From Nitrosomonas sp. (lineage in GTDB: Bacteria > Pseudomonadota > Gammaproteobacteria > Burkholderiales > Nitrosomonadaceae), in NCBI GenBank assembly GCA_024281995.1, contig JAMWZW010000001.1, forward strand, positions 1-64,000: 64,000 nucleotides of DNA, read 5' to 3'. Both the position numbers and the translations under genes were made by a program. Shown piece after piece: positions 37,289 to 46,483 of the stretch; position 1 is the first letter of the stretch, and each line of letters opens with the position of its first letter. The notes beneath the pieces are model-generated. The model ran no database searches. It saw only the letters and a list, made by a program, of their open reading frames with translations, and was not told the origin of the DNA.

Positions 37289-37302
37289 TTGATCTGAGTC
37301 AA
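37289..37302. promoter_or_regulatory. FNR-like box between fnr and hemN-like gene
   Basis: TTGATCTGAGTCAA, with TTGAT exact and GTCAA as the right half at 4-nt spacing. It is in the divergent intergenic region and could act on both fnr and the HemN-like gene. The right half-site deviation is the same as in the box near rpsB. Confidence 0.5.
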
Positions 37303-37482
37303 AGCTATTCTTCATAATTTGTGCATAATTTTACCGGTATTACTGAATAAAATGGAAATTCTTTTTTGCTTTTTTGACGATGTGTAAAAACACAAATGTA
37401 CGTAGCAGTATCTGATTAATGCATATTACCTATTAATTTTAGTCTTTTGATTTCAATTTCTCACAAGGGAAAATAAATCTAA

Positions 37483-38856
37483 GTGCAATCAATGCTGGTT
37501 TCTGATTTTTTTGAAACTTATTCTGATCTTATTCGTCGTTTTGGGTGTAATGATGCGGATTATCGTTTGTACCCAGAAATCAGATATTTTGTTGAAGCAT
37601 TCGATGCAAACGCTTATTCAGCGTGGCTTAGTCATTATAAAACACGGCGTTTCTGTCGATCGTTGACGGTGAATGTTCATATTCCCTTTCGTCACTCGTT
37701 GCATTTTTATTGTCATTTTGATCAGATGGCTTGCAATGATAGTGACAGCATTAAGAAGTATCATGATTATTTATTACGAGAAATCACGCTTTACAGCCAG
37801 CTATTAAAAGATCCGCCAATCGTTGAGCAAGTATATGTTGGCGGTGCCCCTAATTATTTAAGTGATAACCAATTAAATAGTGTTTTACATGAAATACAAA
37901 AGAAATTTACCCTAATGAAAGGAGGAAAGCTATGTATAGAGATGGATTCAAGGCAAGTTACTAAATCCTCCTTACAGGCATTAAGAGAAATGGGTTTTAA
38001 CTGTGCTGTTATTGGTGTACAAGATTTTGACCAAGGAATTCAACAACCATTACATGATTCCTTGATAGAAGCCAATACATTATGCGCTATTCGTAATGCG
38101 CATCAAGCGGGTTTCAAAACAATTAAAATTGAATTGTTTTACGGGTTGCCCAAACAAAATCTGGAAAAATTTGCATATATACTGGAAAAAATTATTGCTG
38201 CTAATCCTGATCAAATTAATTTGTTAAATTATTTCCATCGCTTAGATAAATTTAAGCAGCAAAGAAACATTAGCCTGAATGATTTGCCGAGTAAAGAGGT
38301 TAGACTTGAGATGCGGTTATTTGCAATGATTCGTTTAACTAATGTAGGTTATGTCTATATTGGGATGGGACTTTTTGCCAGGCATAGCGACCCATTAGTA
38401 GTAGCAAAGCACCAAGGAAGGCTCCAATATGGTTTGCAGGGATACTCTACCTCTTCTGACAGTTGTTGTATTGCACTAGGTATTTCGGGTGTTGGTAATA
38501 TTGGTCCTATGTTAAATCAGAATGCTTGCGACCTTATGAGTTATTACAGCAAATTGGAACGCAATATGCTTCCAATTATGCGCTGTATAACGTTAAGTGG
38601 CGATGATTTGATACGACGCTCAGTTATGCAAGCACTGATTTGCCATTCAGTGCTGTCAATTGAATCGGTAGAAACTTTTTTTCCGATTGACTTTAAAAAT
38701 TACTTTGCAATGGAACTCGCAGAACTTGTAACGTATGCCCAAGCCGAGCTAATAACCTTGGATGATGAACAAATAGTCGTTACGCCCAAAGGGTGGCTAC
38801 TGATAAATAATATTTGTGGAGTTTTCGATAAATATCTACGTACCAGCAGGCAATGA
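37483..38856 (+). CDS. HemN-like protein lacking radical-SAM cysteines
   Basis: 457 aa, clearly homologous to oxygen-independent coproporphyrinogen III oxidase (HemN) along its length: VQDFDQGIQQP, LFYGLPKQ, an LNYFH segment, QGYSTSSD and ALICH all align. But the iron-sulfur motif CxxxCxxCxC is replaced: in HIPFRHSLHFYCHF the positions are R70, H74, C77, F79, so only one of four cysteines remains. The SAM motif GGGTP reads GGAPN, and the GMDHF segment reads GMGLF. It probably cannot do radical-SAM chemistry and may instead bind haem or porphyrin, as related HemW proteins bind haem. The GTG start is uncertain (ATG three codons on). Divergent from fnr. Confidence 0.85.
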   Translation: MQSMLVSDFFETYSDLIRRFGCNDADYRLYPEIRYFVEAFDANAYSAWLSHYKTRRFCRSLTVNVHIPFRHSLHFYCHFDQMACNDSDSIKKYHDYLLREITLYSQLLKDPPIVEQVYVGGAPNYLSDNQLNSVLHEIQKKFTLMKGGKLCIEMDSRQVTKSSLQALREMGFNCAVIGVQDFDQGIQQPLHDSLIEANTLCAIRNAHQAGFKTIKIELFYGLPKQNLEKFAYILEKIIAANPDQINLLNYFHRLDKFKQQRNISLNDLPSKEVRLEMRLFAMIRLTNVGYVYIGMGLFARHSDPLVVAKHQGRLQYGLQGYSTSSDSCCIALGISGVGNIGPMLNQNACDLMSYYSKLERNMLPIMRCITLSGDDLIRRSVMQALICHSVLSIESVETFFPIDFKNYFAMELAELVTYAQAELITLDDEQIVVTPKGWLLINNICGVFDKYLRTSRQ

Positions 38857-38881
38857 GAAATTATTCAATGCTTAAATAACA

Positions 38882-38907
38882 CCTGAGAATTTATCGAAAT
38901 TCTCAGG
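38882..38907. terminator. Bidirectional terminator
   Basis: Perfect 11-bp stem CCTGAGAATTT / AAATTCTCAGG with the tetraloop ATCG, between the convergent HemN-like and cytochrome genes; A/T runs lie near both sides. Confidence 0.75.
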
Positions 38908-38914
38908 CAAAAAA

Positions 38915-39226
38915 CTACTTAACTTCACTATTAGCTAGTATATATTCAGCTAAGCGATCTGCCGCCTCACCTTGAATATTTTTAAATGCAGGCATTCTCA
39001 TACTTCCTGATTGAAATTTCTTAATAATTGCTTCCTTATTAGCAACTTTCTCGCTTAATGTCATTGCAACGTTAGCGCTTAGGGGTTTATGACATTCAGT
39101 GCAAGCTGTACTGAATATCTTTTCGCCCGAGGCATCTGCTTGAGGTGTGTAGTCTCTACCAGCTCCACATCCGACTAAAATGGGGATTGCTAACATAGCC
39201 AGCACAAAATTTGATTTTATTTTCAT
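38915..39226 (-). CDS. Small c-type cytochrome lipoprotein
   Basis: 103 aa electron carrier. The signal ends in a lipobox (ILVGC), giving a membrane-anchored periplasmic protein. Haem c is attached at CTECH (about 42-46); the probable sixth ligand is the Met in SMRMPAF (about 75-80). Size fits a class I mono-haem cytochrome (cytochrome c5/c551 type). Such proteins pass electrons to terminal oxidases; a direct partner cannot be named. Convergent with the HemN-like gene. Confidence 0.9.
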   Translation of the reverse strand: MKIKSNFVLAMLAIPILVGCGAGRDYTPQADASGEKIFSTACTECHKPLSANVAMTLSEKVANKEAIIKKFQSGSMRMPAFKNIQGEAADRLAEYILANSEVK

Positions 39227-39565
39227 TTCATAACTCCAATTTGTAGTTTTATTACGTTTAATATACGGAAGTTAGTTCGTACTAAACTTCGTTACACATT
39301 TTACGATCACTTTTTTCTATTTCTATGTACATAAAACATAGAAGGGAGTTTAACATACCCAGTGTTACGGCGACTTGTCAAACAATGTTTTAGATAGTTT
39401 TATTAGTGTCTGCTATCGCATCTGTTATAAATGCAATTTATAGTGCAATGATTAATTAGAGAAAAAATATAAGAAAATTTTTTCACAAGCATCCGTCAAT
39501 TAAGTAATTAAATTTTAAATACAATTTATTTAATTTTTCCGCTTATTGATGATAATAGCTTTTTT

Positions 39566-39581
39566 CTTAACATTTTCTTGA
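39566..39581 (+). promoter_or_regulatory. OmpR/PmrA-type direct repeat, copy 1
   Basis: CTTAACATTTTCTTGA: two CTTAA-like half-sites 11 bp apart, the spacing used by PmrA/QseB-class response regulators. Part of a longer direct repeat (26 bp, one mismatch) with the copy at 39709. Confidence 0.35.
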
Positions 39582-39708
39582 CATTTTCTATGTTATTTTT
39601 CGCCGCAAGGTAATAGACGGAAAGTTGGTTTTGTTATACCTCTATATTTAGGTTATTAAATTTTAATTGTAATTAGTATTAATACCATTGTTTGTGATAG
39701 TTGTTTTT

Positions 39709-39724
39709 CTTAACATTTTCTTAA
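39709..39724 (+). promoter_or_regulatory. OmpR/PmrA-type direct repeat, copy 2
   Basis: CTTAACATTTTCTTAA: exact CTTAA half-sites 11 bp apart. It lies just upstream of a probable promoter for the DUF2490 gene, about 205 nt before its start. No cognate two-component genes are in the window. Confidence 0.4.
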
Positions 39725-39750
39725 CATTTGCTGTGGTAATGTGCGCAGCG

Positions 39751-39783
39751 GTAAACAAGAATGGAGAAACAATTCTTGTTTAC
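39751..39783 (+). other. 12-bp hairpin in DUF2490 leader
   Basis: GTAAACAAGAAT pairs perfectly with ATTCTTGTTTAC across a 9-nt loop. It lies about 150 nt before the DUF2490 start and could be an mRNA leader stabiliser or attenuator. There is no T run after it. Confidence 0.45.
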
Positions 39784-39931
39784 TAAAAGATTGATCATCA
39801 CTTTGGGGAATGAAGCAAACAAGGCGGCAATTATAAGAAAAGATGAGTTGTTGCAGGCAATGGGTGTTGTTTTAACAATAAAATTTAAGTAAATAATTTC
39901 ATAATTAAATCTTTCTAAAAAAGGAGATTGC

Positions 39932-40693
39932 ATGTTTAAAAAAATAAACATTTTTATTTTATGGGCTACGTTAGGTTTGATTTTGAGTAATCCGGTAGCA
40001 GCCGATAGGACCGTAGAAGATTTTCAAGTGTGGGGAAATATCACGGCACTGGGTAATTTTGGTTTCGTCAATCCTCAAAATCCTGATTTAAAGAAATTCA
40101 GATGGTGGATGGAAGGACAAGGGCGTTTTGGTAATGATGCTACGCAGTTTACCCAGTCCTTGATACGTCCTGGTTTAGGTTATGCAATAACCGACAAAAT
40201 TGTTGTGTGGGCAGGTTACGCTTGGGCACCCACCGCTGAACCATTAACGCTAGACTCAGGGCATCCATTTAATGAGCATCGTATCTGGGAGCAGGTAACG
40301 TGGGCTGATAATTTTTCATTTGGCAGATTGTCTGCGCGTAGTCGCTTTGAGCAACGATTCTTCGATCATAATGCACCCATTGCTGGTAGTGATGATGTGG
40401 CTCATCGATTCCGTCAATTGGTTAAACTAGCCGTTCCAATGCCGGCAATAGATCCAAATCTTAGTTTCATTGTTCAAAGTGAATTGTTTATCGCCATGAA
40501 CACCGTCGATAATCCCGGGTTTATATCTCGTGGTTACGACCAGAACCGCGCTTTCGTGGGATTAGGTTACAAAGTCAATCAGTATGCGACTGTTGAATTG
40601 GGGTATATGAACCAATTCATCAACAGGCCACATAGTGCTCGTCCCGATCAGATGATGCACAATTTTATAGCCAATTTATTTTTGAATTTTTAA
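39932..40693 (+). CDS. DUF2490 outer-membrane-like protein
   Basis: 253 aa with a Sec signal (MFKKINIFILWATLGLILSN, cleaved near PVAAD). The mature part shows alternating aromatic beta-strands (FQVWGNITALGNF, GLGYAITDKIVVWAGYAW, FSFGRLSARSRFEQR) and ends in NLFLNF with a final Phe, which fits a small outer-membrane beta-barrel. It resembles the DUF2490 family, whose function is unknown. AAAGGAG precedes the start. Transcribed alone between a long regulated spacer and a strong terminator. Confidence 0.85.
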   Translation: MFKKINIFILWATLGLILSNPVAADRTVEDFQVWGNITALGNFGFVNPQNPDLKKFRWWMEGQGRFGNDATQFTQSLIRPGLGYAITDKIVVWAGYAWAPTAEPLTLDSGHPFNEHRIWEQVTWADNFSFGRLSARSRFEQRFFDHNAPIAGSDDVAHRFRQLVKLAVPMPAIDPNLSFIVQSELFIAMNTVDNPGFISRGYDQNRAFVGLGYKVNQYATVELGYMNQFINRPHSARPDQMMHNFIANLFLNF

Positions 40694-40762
40694 TAAACAT
40701 TTCTGTAATTCGTAAAGCGTCAGACTTGCTGTGAGCTGGCTTTAACGCATACTGTGCTATTA

Positions 40763-40808
40763 TTTAGCCGGTAATTCCTAAGTATAGGAACTACCGGCTA
40801 AATTTTTT
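40763..40808 (+). terminator. Rho-independent terminator after DUF2490 gene
   Basis: Stem of 18 positions (TTTAGCCGGTA, one A-C mismatch, TTCCTA) with loop AGTA, followed by TTTTTT. A textbook intrinsic terminator about 70 nt after the stop. Confidence 0.9.
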
Positions 40809-40933
40809 ATATCATTTTGATTGTACATACAGAAGCGATAAGCTAATTTTTTACTTTTGATTTTCTTCATAGAACTTCAACAAACAAACAAAAAATAAAA
40901 TATTTTTCTTTACTTTCAATCACAAAGTCATTC

Positions 40934-43834
40934 ATGCACGATTTTAAGCCTGGACAACGTTGGATTTGCGATGTTGACTTACAACTTGGGCTGGGGACAA
41001 TTCAAGCCGTTGAACATAGAATTGTTACCATCGTTTTCAATGCAGCAGGTGAAACTCGTTCGTACGCCAAGCATTCAGCACCTCTGACACGTGTGGTTTT
41101 CAAAGTGGGCGATGTTATTATCAGTCATGACGATATTACGCTAAAGGTCACTGAAGTTCATGAACGCAATGCTTTAATCGTTTATTTCGGGGTCAGTGAA
41201 AGTGGAGAAAAAATAGAACTTGCTGAAGAACAGTTAGCGCATTATTTAAAGTTAAATCGTCCAACTGAGCGCTTGTTTACCGGTCAATTCGATCAGGATA
41301 AGTGGTTCAAGATCCGTTATCAGACACTGTTAATACGCAATCGCTTGGTTAGCGCCCCGCTGTATGGGTTGGTGGGTACGCGTACCAGTTTGATACCGCA
41401 TCAGCTCTATATTGCTCATGAAGTTGCGCGCCGCTATGCACCACGTGTTCTATTAGCTGACGAGGTAGGACTGGGAAAAACGATTGAAGCGGGACTCATC
41501 CTGCATCAACAATTGTTGACTGAACGCGCCAAGCGAGTACTCATTGTGGTTCCGGAAACTTTGATCCATCAATGGCTGGTGGAAATGCTACGGCGTTTCA
41601 ACCTGCAATTTAGTATCTTTGATGAAGAGCGTTGCCTGTCGCTTGAAGAAAGCAACGAATGGGAAAATCCATTTCATAGCGAGCAATTGGCGCTGTGCAG
41701 TCTGAATTTTCTGCGCCAGTATCCCAAACGCTTTCAAGCGGCGCTGCATGGCAATTGGGATTTACTCGTGGTTGACGAAGCGCATCATTTACGTTGGTCT
41801 GAGCAAGCCGCCAGTCCGGAGTATGTCATGATCGAACAACTGGCAGGTTGCACCAAGGGCGTATTGTTATTGACAGCCACTCCGGAGCAATTAGGTAAAG
41901 CCAGTCATTTTGCCCGTTTACGCCTGTTGGATCCGCATCGTTTCAACAGCTTTGCGGCTTTTATAGCCGAGGAACAATCGTATGAACCCATTGCTAAAGC
42001 AGTGGAAGCATTGCTCGAAAACCAGGATTTGAGCGATGCAGTTAAACAAACTATCCTGTCAACCACCAATCCCGCTCAATCCCAAGCATTACTGACACAA
42101 TTACAAGATAAACAAGCCAATGAACAACAAAACCGGCAAGCAAGGAAAATGCTGGCTGATTTATTGCTGGATCGGCACGGTACTGGACGCATTTTGTTTC
42201 GCAATACACGTGCAGCGGTAAAAGGATTTCCTGAACGCAAGCTCAACCCGGCTCCGCTGATATTGCCGGATGAATACCGGCAATGCTTGAATACATTTGA
42301 AACTACCCGTTTATCCAAGCCGCAATTATTGCTATGTCCTGAACTGCTCTACCAGGTCAGAGCCGAGCCGGAACAGCCTTACTGGACCGAAATCGATCCG
42401 CGCGTGAATTGGCTGATCGCCACGCTCAAGCGGGTAAAACCGGAAAAAGTGCTGGTCATCGCCGCCAACGCACAAACCGCACGCGATTTGGCGCAAGCGC
42501 TAAAAGAAAAAACCGGGCAATTCATTCCGGTATTTCACGAGAGCATGAGCCTGGTCGAACGCGACCGCGCCGCGGCATTCTTTGCCGACCGCGAAACCGG
42601 CGGCCAAGTGCTGGTATGCTCGGAAATCGGCAGCGAAGGACGCAATTTCCAGTTTGCGCATCATCTGGTGCTATTCGATCTGCCGCTCAATCCCGATCTG
42701 CTCGAACAACGCATCGGACGTCTCGATCGCATCGGCCAAACCGAAACCATCCAAGTTCATGTGCCCTACCTGGAAAACAGCGCGCTGGCGGTGATGTTTC
42801 ATTGGTATCACGAAGGCTTAAATGCATTCGAAAAAACCTGTCCGGCCGGTCAAACCGTCTTTGTGCAGGTGGAAGACACGCTTGTCACTGCGCTGCACCA
42901 ACGCCAGACTGATATCAATGTGCTCGCAGACTTGATCAGCACTACGCAATCAGCTAACCAAGCTCTTAACAATGCATTAGATCGCGGACGCGATAAGTTA
43001 CTGGAATACAATTCTTTCCGCCCTGCCATTGCCGAACAACTTTACCAGCAAGCACAAGCGCAGGATGACGATCCGCTGCTGCCGCAGTATATGGACACGG
43101 TATTTGACTGCTGCGGCGTGCACATCGAAGAACACCGCACCGGCAGCTTCCTGATCGAACCGAGCGAGCACATGAGCATGCCGTTTCCCGGTTTAGACGA
43201 TGAAGGCTCGGTCATCACCTATTCGCGCGGTGTGGCTCTGAGCAATGAGGATATGCACTTCCTGACGTGGGAGCATCCGATGGTTACGCACGCGATGGAA
43301 CGGATCCTGAGCCACGAAAACGGCAACGCCGTGGTTGCGATGATGAGAAATCCACGCGTGCAACCCGGCACCTTGCTGCTGGAAACCCTGTTCGTGCTCG
43401 AAGCGGGCGGAAACAACGTACAGCAAAGCAACCGCTATTTACCGCCCGCCGTGATCCGCATTTTGCTCGACGAACAAGGCAGCGGCGACTATCCGTTTCT
43501 CGATCACGACTCGGTCAATCAGCACCTGCAACCGGTCGCAACCGGCATCGCCAAGCAAGTGATTCAACTGAAAGAAAACGCCATCCGTGAGCTGTTAACC
43601 GTCAGCGAACGACAAGCCAGCGCGCAAGCCCCGCAACTCATCGCTCAGGCTGAAGCACGTATCCGGCAAACCTTCGCCCCGGAAATCGAACGCCTCAAGG
43701 CGCTGCAGCAAGTCAACCCGAATGTGCGCGACGAAGAAATTCAATTTTTCGAGCAACAATTGCAGCAACTGACTGCCGCGCTGAAATCCAGCAATCTGAG
43801 ACTTGACGCCGTGCGGGTGATTGTGGCGACTTAA
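40934..43834 (+). CDS. rapA: RNA polymerase-associated ATPase RapA
   Basis: Swi2/Snf2-family ATPase that frees and recycles RNA polymerase after termination. 966 aa, standard size. N-terminal Tudor-like domain (FKPGQRWICDVDLQLGLGTI), then Walker A LADEVGLGKTIEAGLI (about 177), DEAH motif VVDEAHHLRW (about 283), and helicase-C motifs CSEIGSEGRNFQ and LLEQRIGRLDRIGQ (about 555-600). The gene changes composition inside: up to about 42350 it is average, afterwards it is visibly GC-rich with GC-rich third positions, although the protein reads on without a break. It is followed by a defence-like gene group on the other strand. Confidence 0.97.
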   Translation: MHDFKPGQRWICDVDLQLGLGTIQAVEHRIVTIVFNAAGETRSYAKHSAPLTRVVFKVGDVIISHDDITLKVTEVHERNALIVYFGVSESGEKIELAEEQLAHYLKLNRPTERLFTGQFDQDKWFKIRYQTLLIRNRLVSAPLYGLVGTRTSLIPHQLYIAHEVARRYAPRVLLADEVGLGKTIEAGLILHQQLLTERAKRVLIVVPETLIHQWLVEMLRRFNLQFSIFDEERCLSLEESNEWENPFHSEQLALCSLNFLRQYPKRFQAALHGNWDLLVVDEAHHLRWSEQAASPEYVMIEQLAGCTKGVLLLTATPEQLGKASHFARLRLLDPHRFNSFAAFIAEEQSYEPIAKAVEALLENQDLSDAVKQTILSTTNPAQSQALLTQLQDKQANEQQNRQARKMLADLLLDRHGTGRILFRNTRAAVKGFPERKLNPAPLILPDEYRQCLNTFETTRLSKPQLLLCPELLYQVRAEPEQPYWTEIDPRVNWLIATLKRVKPEKVLVIAANAQTARDLAQALKEKTGQFIPVFHESMSLVERDRAAAFFADRETGGQVLVCSEIGSEGRNFQFAHHLVLFDLPLNPDLLEQRIGRLDRIGQTETIQVHVPYLENSALAVMFHWYHEGLNAFEKTCPAGQTVFVQVEDTLVTALHQRQTDINVLADLISTTQSANQALNNALDRGRDKLLEYNSFRPAIAEQLYQQAQAQDDDPLLPQYMDTVFDCCGVHIEEHRTGSFLIEPSEHMSMPFPGLDDEGSVITYSRGVALSNEDMHFLTWEHPMVTHAMERILSHENGNAVVAMMRNPRVQPGTLLLETLFVLEAGGNNVQQSNRYLPPAVIRILLDEQGSGDYPFLDHDSVNQHLQPVATGIAKQVIQLKENAIRELLTVSERQASAQAPQLIAQAEARIRQTFAPEIERLKALQQVNPNVRDEEIQFFEQQLQQLTAALKSSNLRLDAVRVIVAT

Positions 43835-44085
43835 AACTGACAACGATAAGATATTAAACCGGAAGTTGGGGGATGTAAATTACATAGTAATTCTACATTT
43901 TCTATCTTAGTTTGTACCCGATTCTGTGATTTCTTCCACCACATTATATATGTTACTACTGGTAAGCCCGAGCCAGATGCATCAGAAGCAAATAGATCTG
44001 CCCCAGGACAGCACTGACAATTAGCATCATTGAAATGGCTGCTTCCGGCTAATAGCGGACATTTAGGCGCAGCGGCTTCTGTTTA

Positions 44086-44855
44086 TTAAAGCTTAAATTC
44101 AGGGAGGGCTTTAAGGGCAAAATCTCCTGCCATTGAAGAAAATAGTTCAAGAATCTCGATTTTTGATTTTCCTGCAGCTGTTACTTCAATAATCTCATTA
44201 AACGATAGATCAACAACATAATTCTTACGTGGATTAAGGAGCGTTACACTTTTCCATTCGAGAGTATTCTGCTCAATAGCGGAAACATAGCTAAGCAACC
44301 AATACATTAAGACTTGCCTATAATCGGCAGATCCAAAATTACTACTTGAACATTTTACTTCAATAAGAGTTTGCCCTAGTGAAAAATCACCTTCTCCAGA
44401 TGCAATCCATTGATATCCAGGTACCCTAGGAGAATGGATTAACTCATACTCAGGAGCGTTTAATTTCATATAGTGAAGCATGGCAGCAAGATTGTTTGCG
44501 ACATGTTCAGCAATCTTTCTGTCGGTTGGTAAAATTTCATCGGGTAATTGCGCATCAAAGTGACGACGCTGCCTTCGAATGGCGATATGTAAACAGTCAT
44601 CCCAATCTGCTTCAGGAAGTCCATTTAGAATTTGTTCGCCTCTTGCAAAAGCAATCTCGAATAACATAGCTTTTTGAAGTGTGCTGGACTGCACACCGTC
44701 TTCAGAGAGGACTTTTAAATCAGAAAAAATTACTGCTTTTTGTTGAAATAAGCAACAGTGCCCGGTGTCAATTGAGGAAATATGACATCAAAAATTCCCG
44801 GGATGTCGCGTGCAACAGTGCGTGGGTCTTTCATCGGAAAGCGGCTATATCCCAT
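44086..44855 (-). CDS. PD-(D/E)XK nuclease-like protein, apparently frameshifted
   Basis: The uninterrupted part (GTG at 44694 to 44086) reads 202 aa and shows a restriction-type nuclease core: D103 in GEGDF, E112-x-K114 in LIEVKC, and Q127-x3-Y131 in a QVLMY segment, as in RecB-like nucleases. I do not recognise the exact family. The real start is probably further upstream: from ATG 44855 (which overlaps the reverse-transcriptase stop by 11 nt) the frame reads MGYSRFPMKDPRTVARDIPG and runs to an A5 tract (T5 at 44737-44741 on the plus strand). One extra A there joins it to AVIFSDLKVLSEDGVQ and the nuclease part, giving about 256 aa. So this is either a broken gene or a base-calling error. 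Translation is probably coupled to the RT gene. Confidence 0.62.
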
Positions 44856-46483
44856 TTACATTTACAGCCCATTCTTCATAGAGCTTGCAAAAAGTAAGCT
44901 TGTTATCTTGTTCAATTCCTAATGCCCAAGCTTTCGGTAATGATAATTTAACTTGAGAACGAGAGTGTCGACCTTCATCCCCTAAATCTGCAAAAGCTAG
45001 CCATATCATGCGCTGCTCCTCTGTGCCAAGGGTATGCCATCGATTTTCTAAGAGTAATAAACTGTGGACGATCCTTCCAGGCACGCCAGCAATCTATGCA
45101 TGCTCGTTTAACAGATTCCGATTTTGTAGAATCGTAGGTTCCAAGTACAAATTGCGCTCTTTTTTCAGTTCGCTTAAATCTGATAGTCTTGAGGTAGTGA
45201 AGACAATTTGATTCAGCCTGTAAAAGATGAGAGGAATGAATGGGAATCTGATCGAGCATTTCATCCAGCTCATTAAAGATAATATCGTTGTCATTATCAG
45301 AGCGAACGGCAGCAACGCCACGCATGATCGTCGACCAAGAAGCTCTGAATGAATGTAAGTTTTTTGAGTTTAGTAATGTTGCACAAAGTTGAATCGCAAT
45401 ATTGGGAGAGTGAAATTTTAATGTCCGCCCAATTTGAGCCACCAAAAATGTGTCGGGCTGGGCCTTTTTCAGCTCTAAGTTCAGCAAAGTTTGAATATCC
45501 AAACTTTTTACAGTTTCCTGAAGCGCATTGTAATTTTCATCAGGAGAATCAGAATATGGGTCAAAGTGTAAGTCAATCTCCCTTAAGGCTTTACTTTCAT
45601 CGTCAGCTCCTCCTAGCTGAGTATTGATGTAGTCCTTATAGTGCTTAGCATTTAGAATGGTCGTTTTGGATTTATTCAATGATAATCCGTAGTCGGCTAA
45701 TGCATGAGATAAGATCGATAGAGCACGGTATGCATCCTCCTGTGACTTTGTAATAAGTACAAAATCATCAACATAACGATGCCAAATTATCTCTCTATCG
45801 CTTAACATTTGATCAATTGACGACATTAGCAATTCCGCAAGTATTCTTGCGCATTGTCCACCAACAGGAAGGCCGAAAGAACGACCAGAGGCAAACTTAC
45901 TCAAAAGTCGATCAATTTGAACAGCAACCGTTGAGTTATTGGAGAATAAATCATTGATACAATTTTCAAGGCGGTGATGATAAATATGTTCATAGAAACT
46001 GGAAATATCAGTTTGGACAATAACAGCACCATCATTCTTTAATGCTTTGTCGGCAAGTGTAGCCTCTCTGTAAGCACGCCATGATTTATTACGATCAAAT
46101 AGCCCCTCTTCATCTTGAATGTAACGATAGGAATGTGCGCGATCGCTACGGGATGGCTCATGCTTCTCTGCTATAGCGACACCAAGGCCATTAAAATATA
46201 CATTCCAGAAGGGATGAAGTTTTGTCGTGATGCGAAATCCAGCAGAGCCTGTAGGAACAAGCAACCGCTCAGAAAAAATTTGTAGGGCATTAATTTTTTT
46301 TGCCGCTTCTTTACGATCTTTACTGTTTACTTCACAGAAATACTCATATGCCACTTTAGCAAGATCATCTTGTTTATCTTTAATAAAGCGATTGTCCATA
46401 TCGAATGGAAGCGTATCATTATCACCGTGGGCGCCTATATCTGCTGCTGCGCGCTTAAAATGATCTAAACTAACATCAGGCAT
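44845..46483 (-). CDS. Reverse transcriptase of defence (UG/Abi-like) type, apparently frameshifted
   Basis: RNA-directed DNA polymerase. RT motifs: A in VQTDISSFYEHI (D159), B in SFGLPVGGQCARI (about 202-214), C in HRYVDDFVLI (Y237, D239, D240), D in GLSLNKSKT. There is no group II intron maturase/endonuclease domain, no retron msr/msd and no template/variable repeat, so it fits the unassigned or abortive-infection RTs used in phage defence. The frame from 46483 stops at 44975 after a non-protein-like tail. Dropping one base at an A4 tract (T4 at 45044-45047, plus strand) restores NRWHTLGTEEQRMIWLAF and continues to 44845, about 546 aa in all. The downstream nuclease-like gene overlaps its end. 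Confidence 0.75.

Larger units (their letters stand above)
39227..39931. promoter_or_regulatory. Long AT-rich regulatory spacer
   Basis: About 700 bp with no supported gene. It contains two copies of the motif CTTAA-N6-CTT(A/G)A (39566-39581 and 39709-39724) and a 12-bp hairpin (39751-39783) in what is probably the 5' leader of the DUF2490 gene. A 43-codon open frame at 39761-39892 lacks a ribosome site. Confidence 0.5.

Noticed and set aside
39721-39951. 76-codon minus-strand frame and 43-codon plus-strand frame in the spacer
   Set aside because: No ribosome sites, low-complexity AT-driven sequence; the plus-strand frame starts within a hairpin.
42409-42912. 167-codon frame inside rapA
   Set aside because: Arg/Gly-rich shadow frame caused by the GC-rich stretch; RapA continues in its own frame with conserved motifs.
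44845-46483. Reverse transcriptase as part of a diversity-generating element or retron
   Set aside because: No template/variable repeat pair, no accessory variability gene and no msr/msd-like inverted repeats near it.
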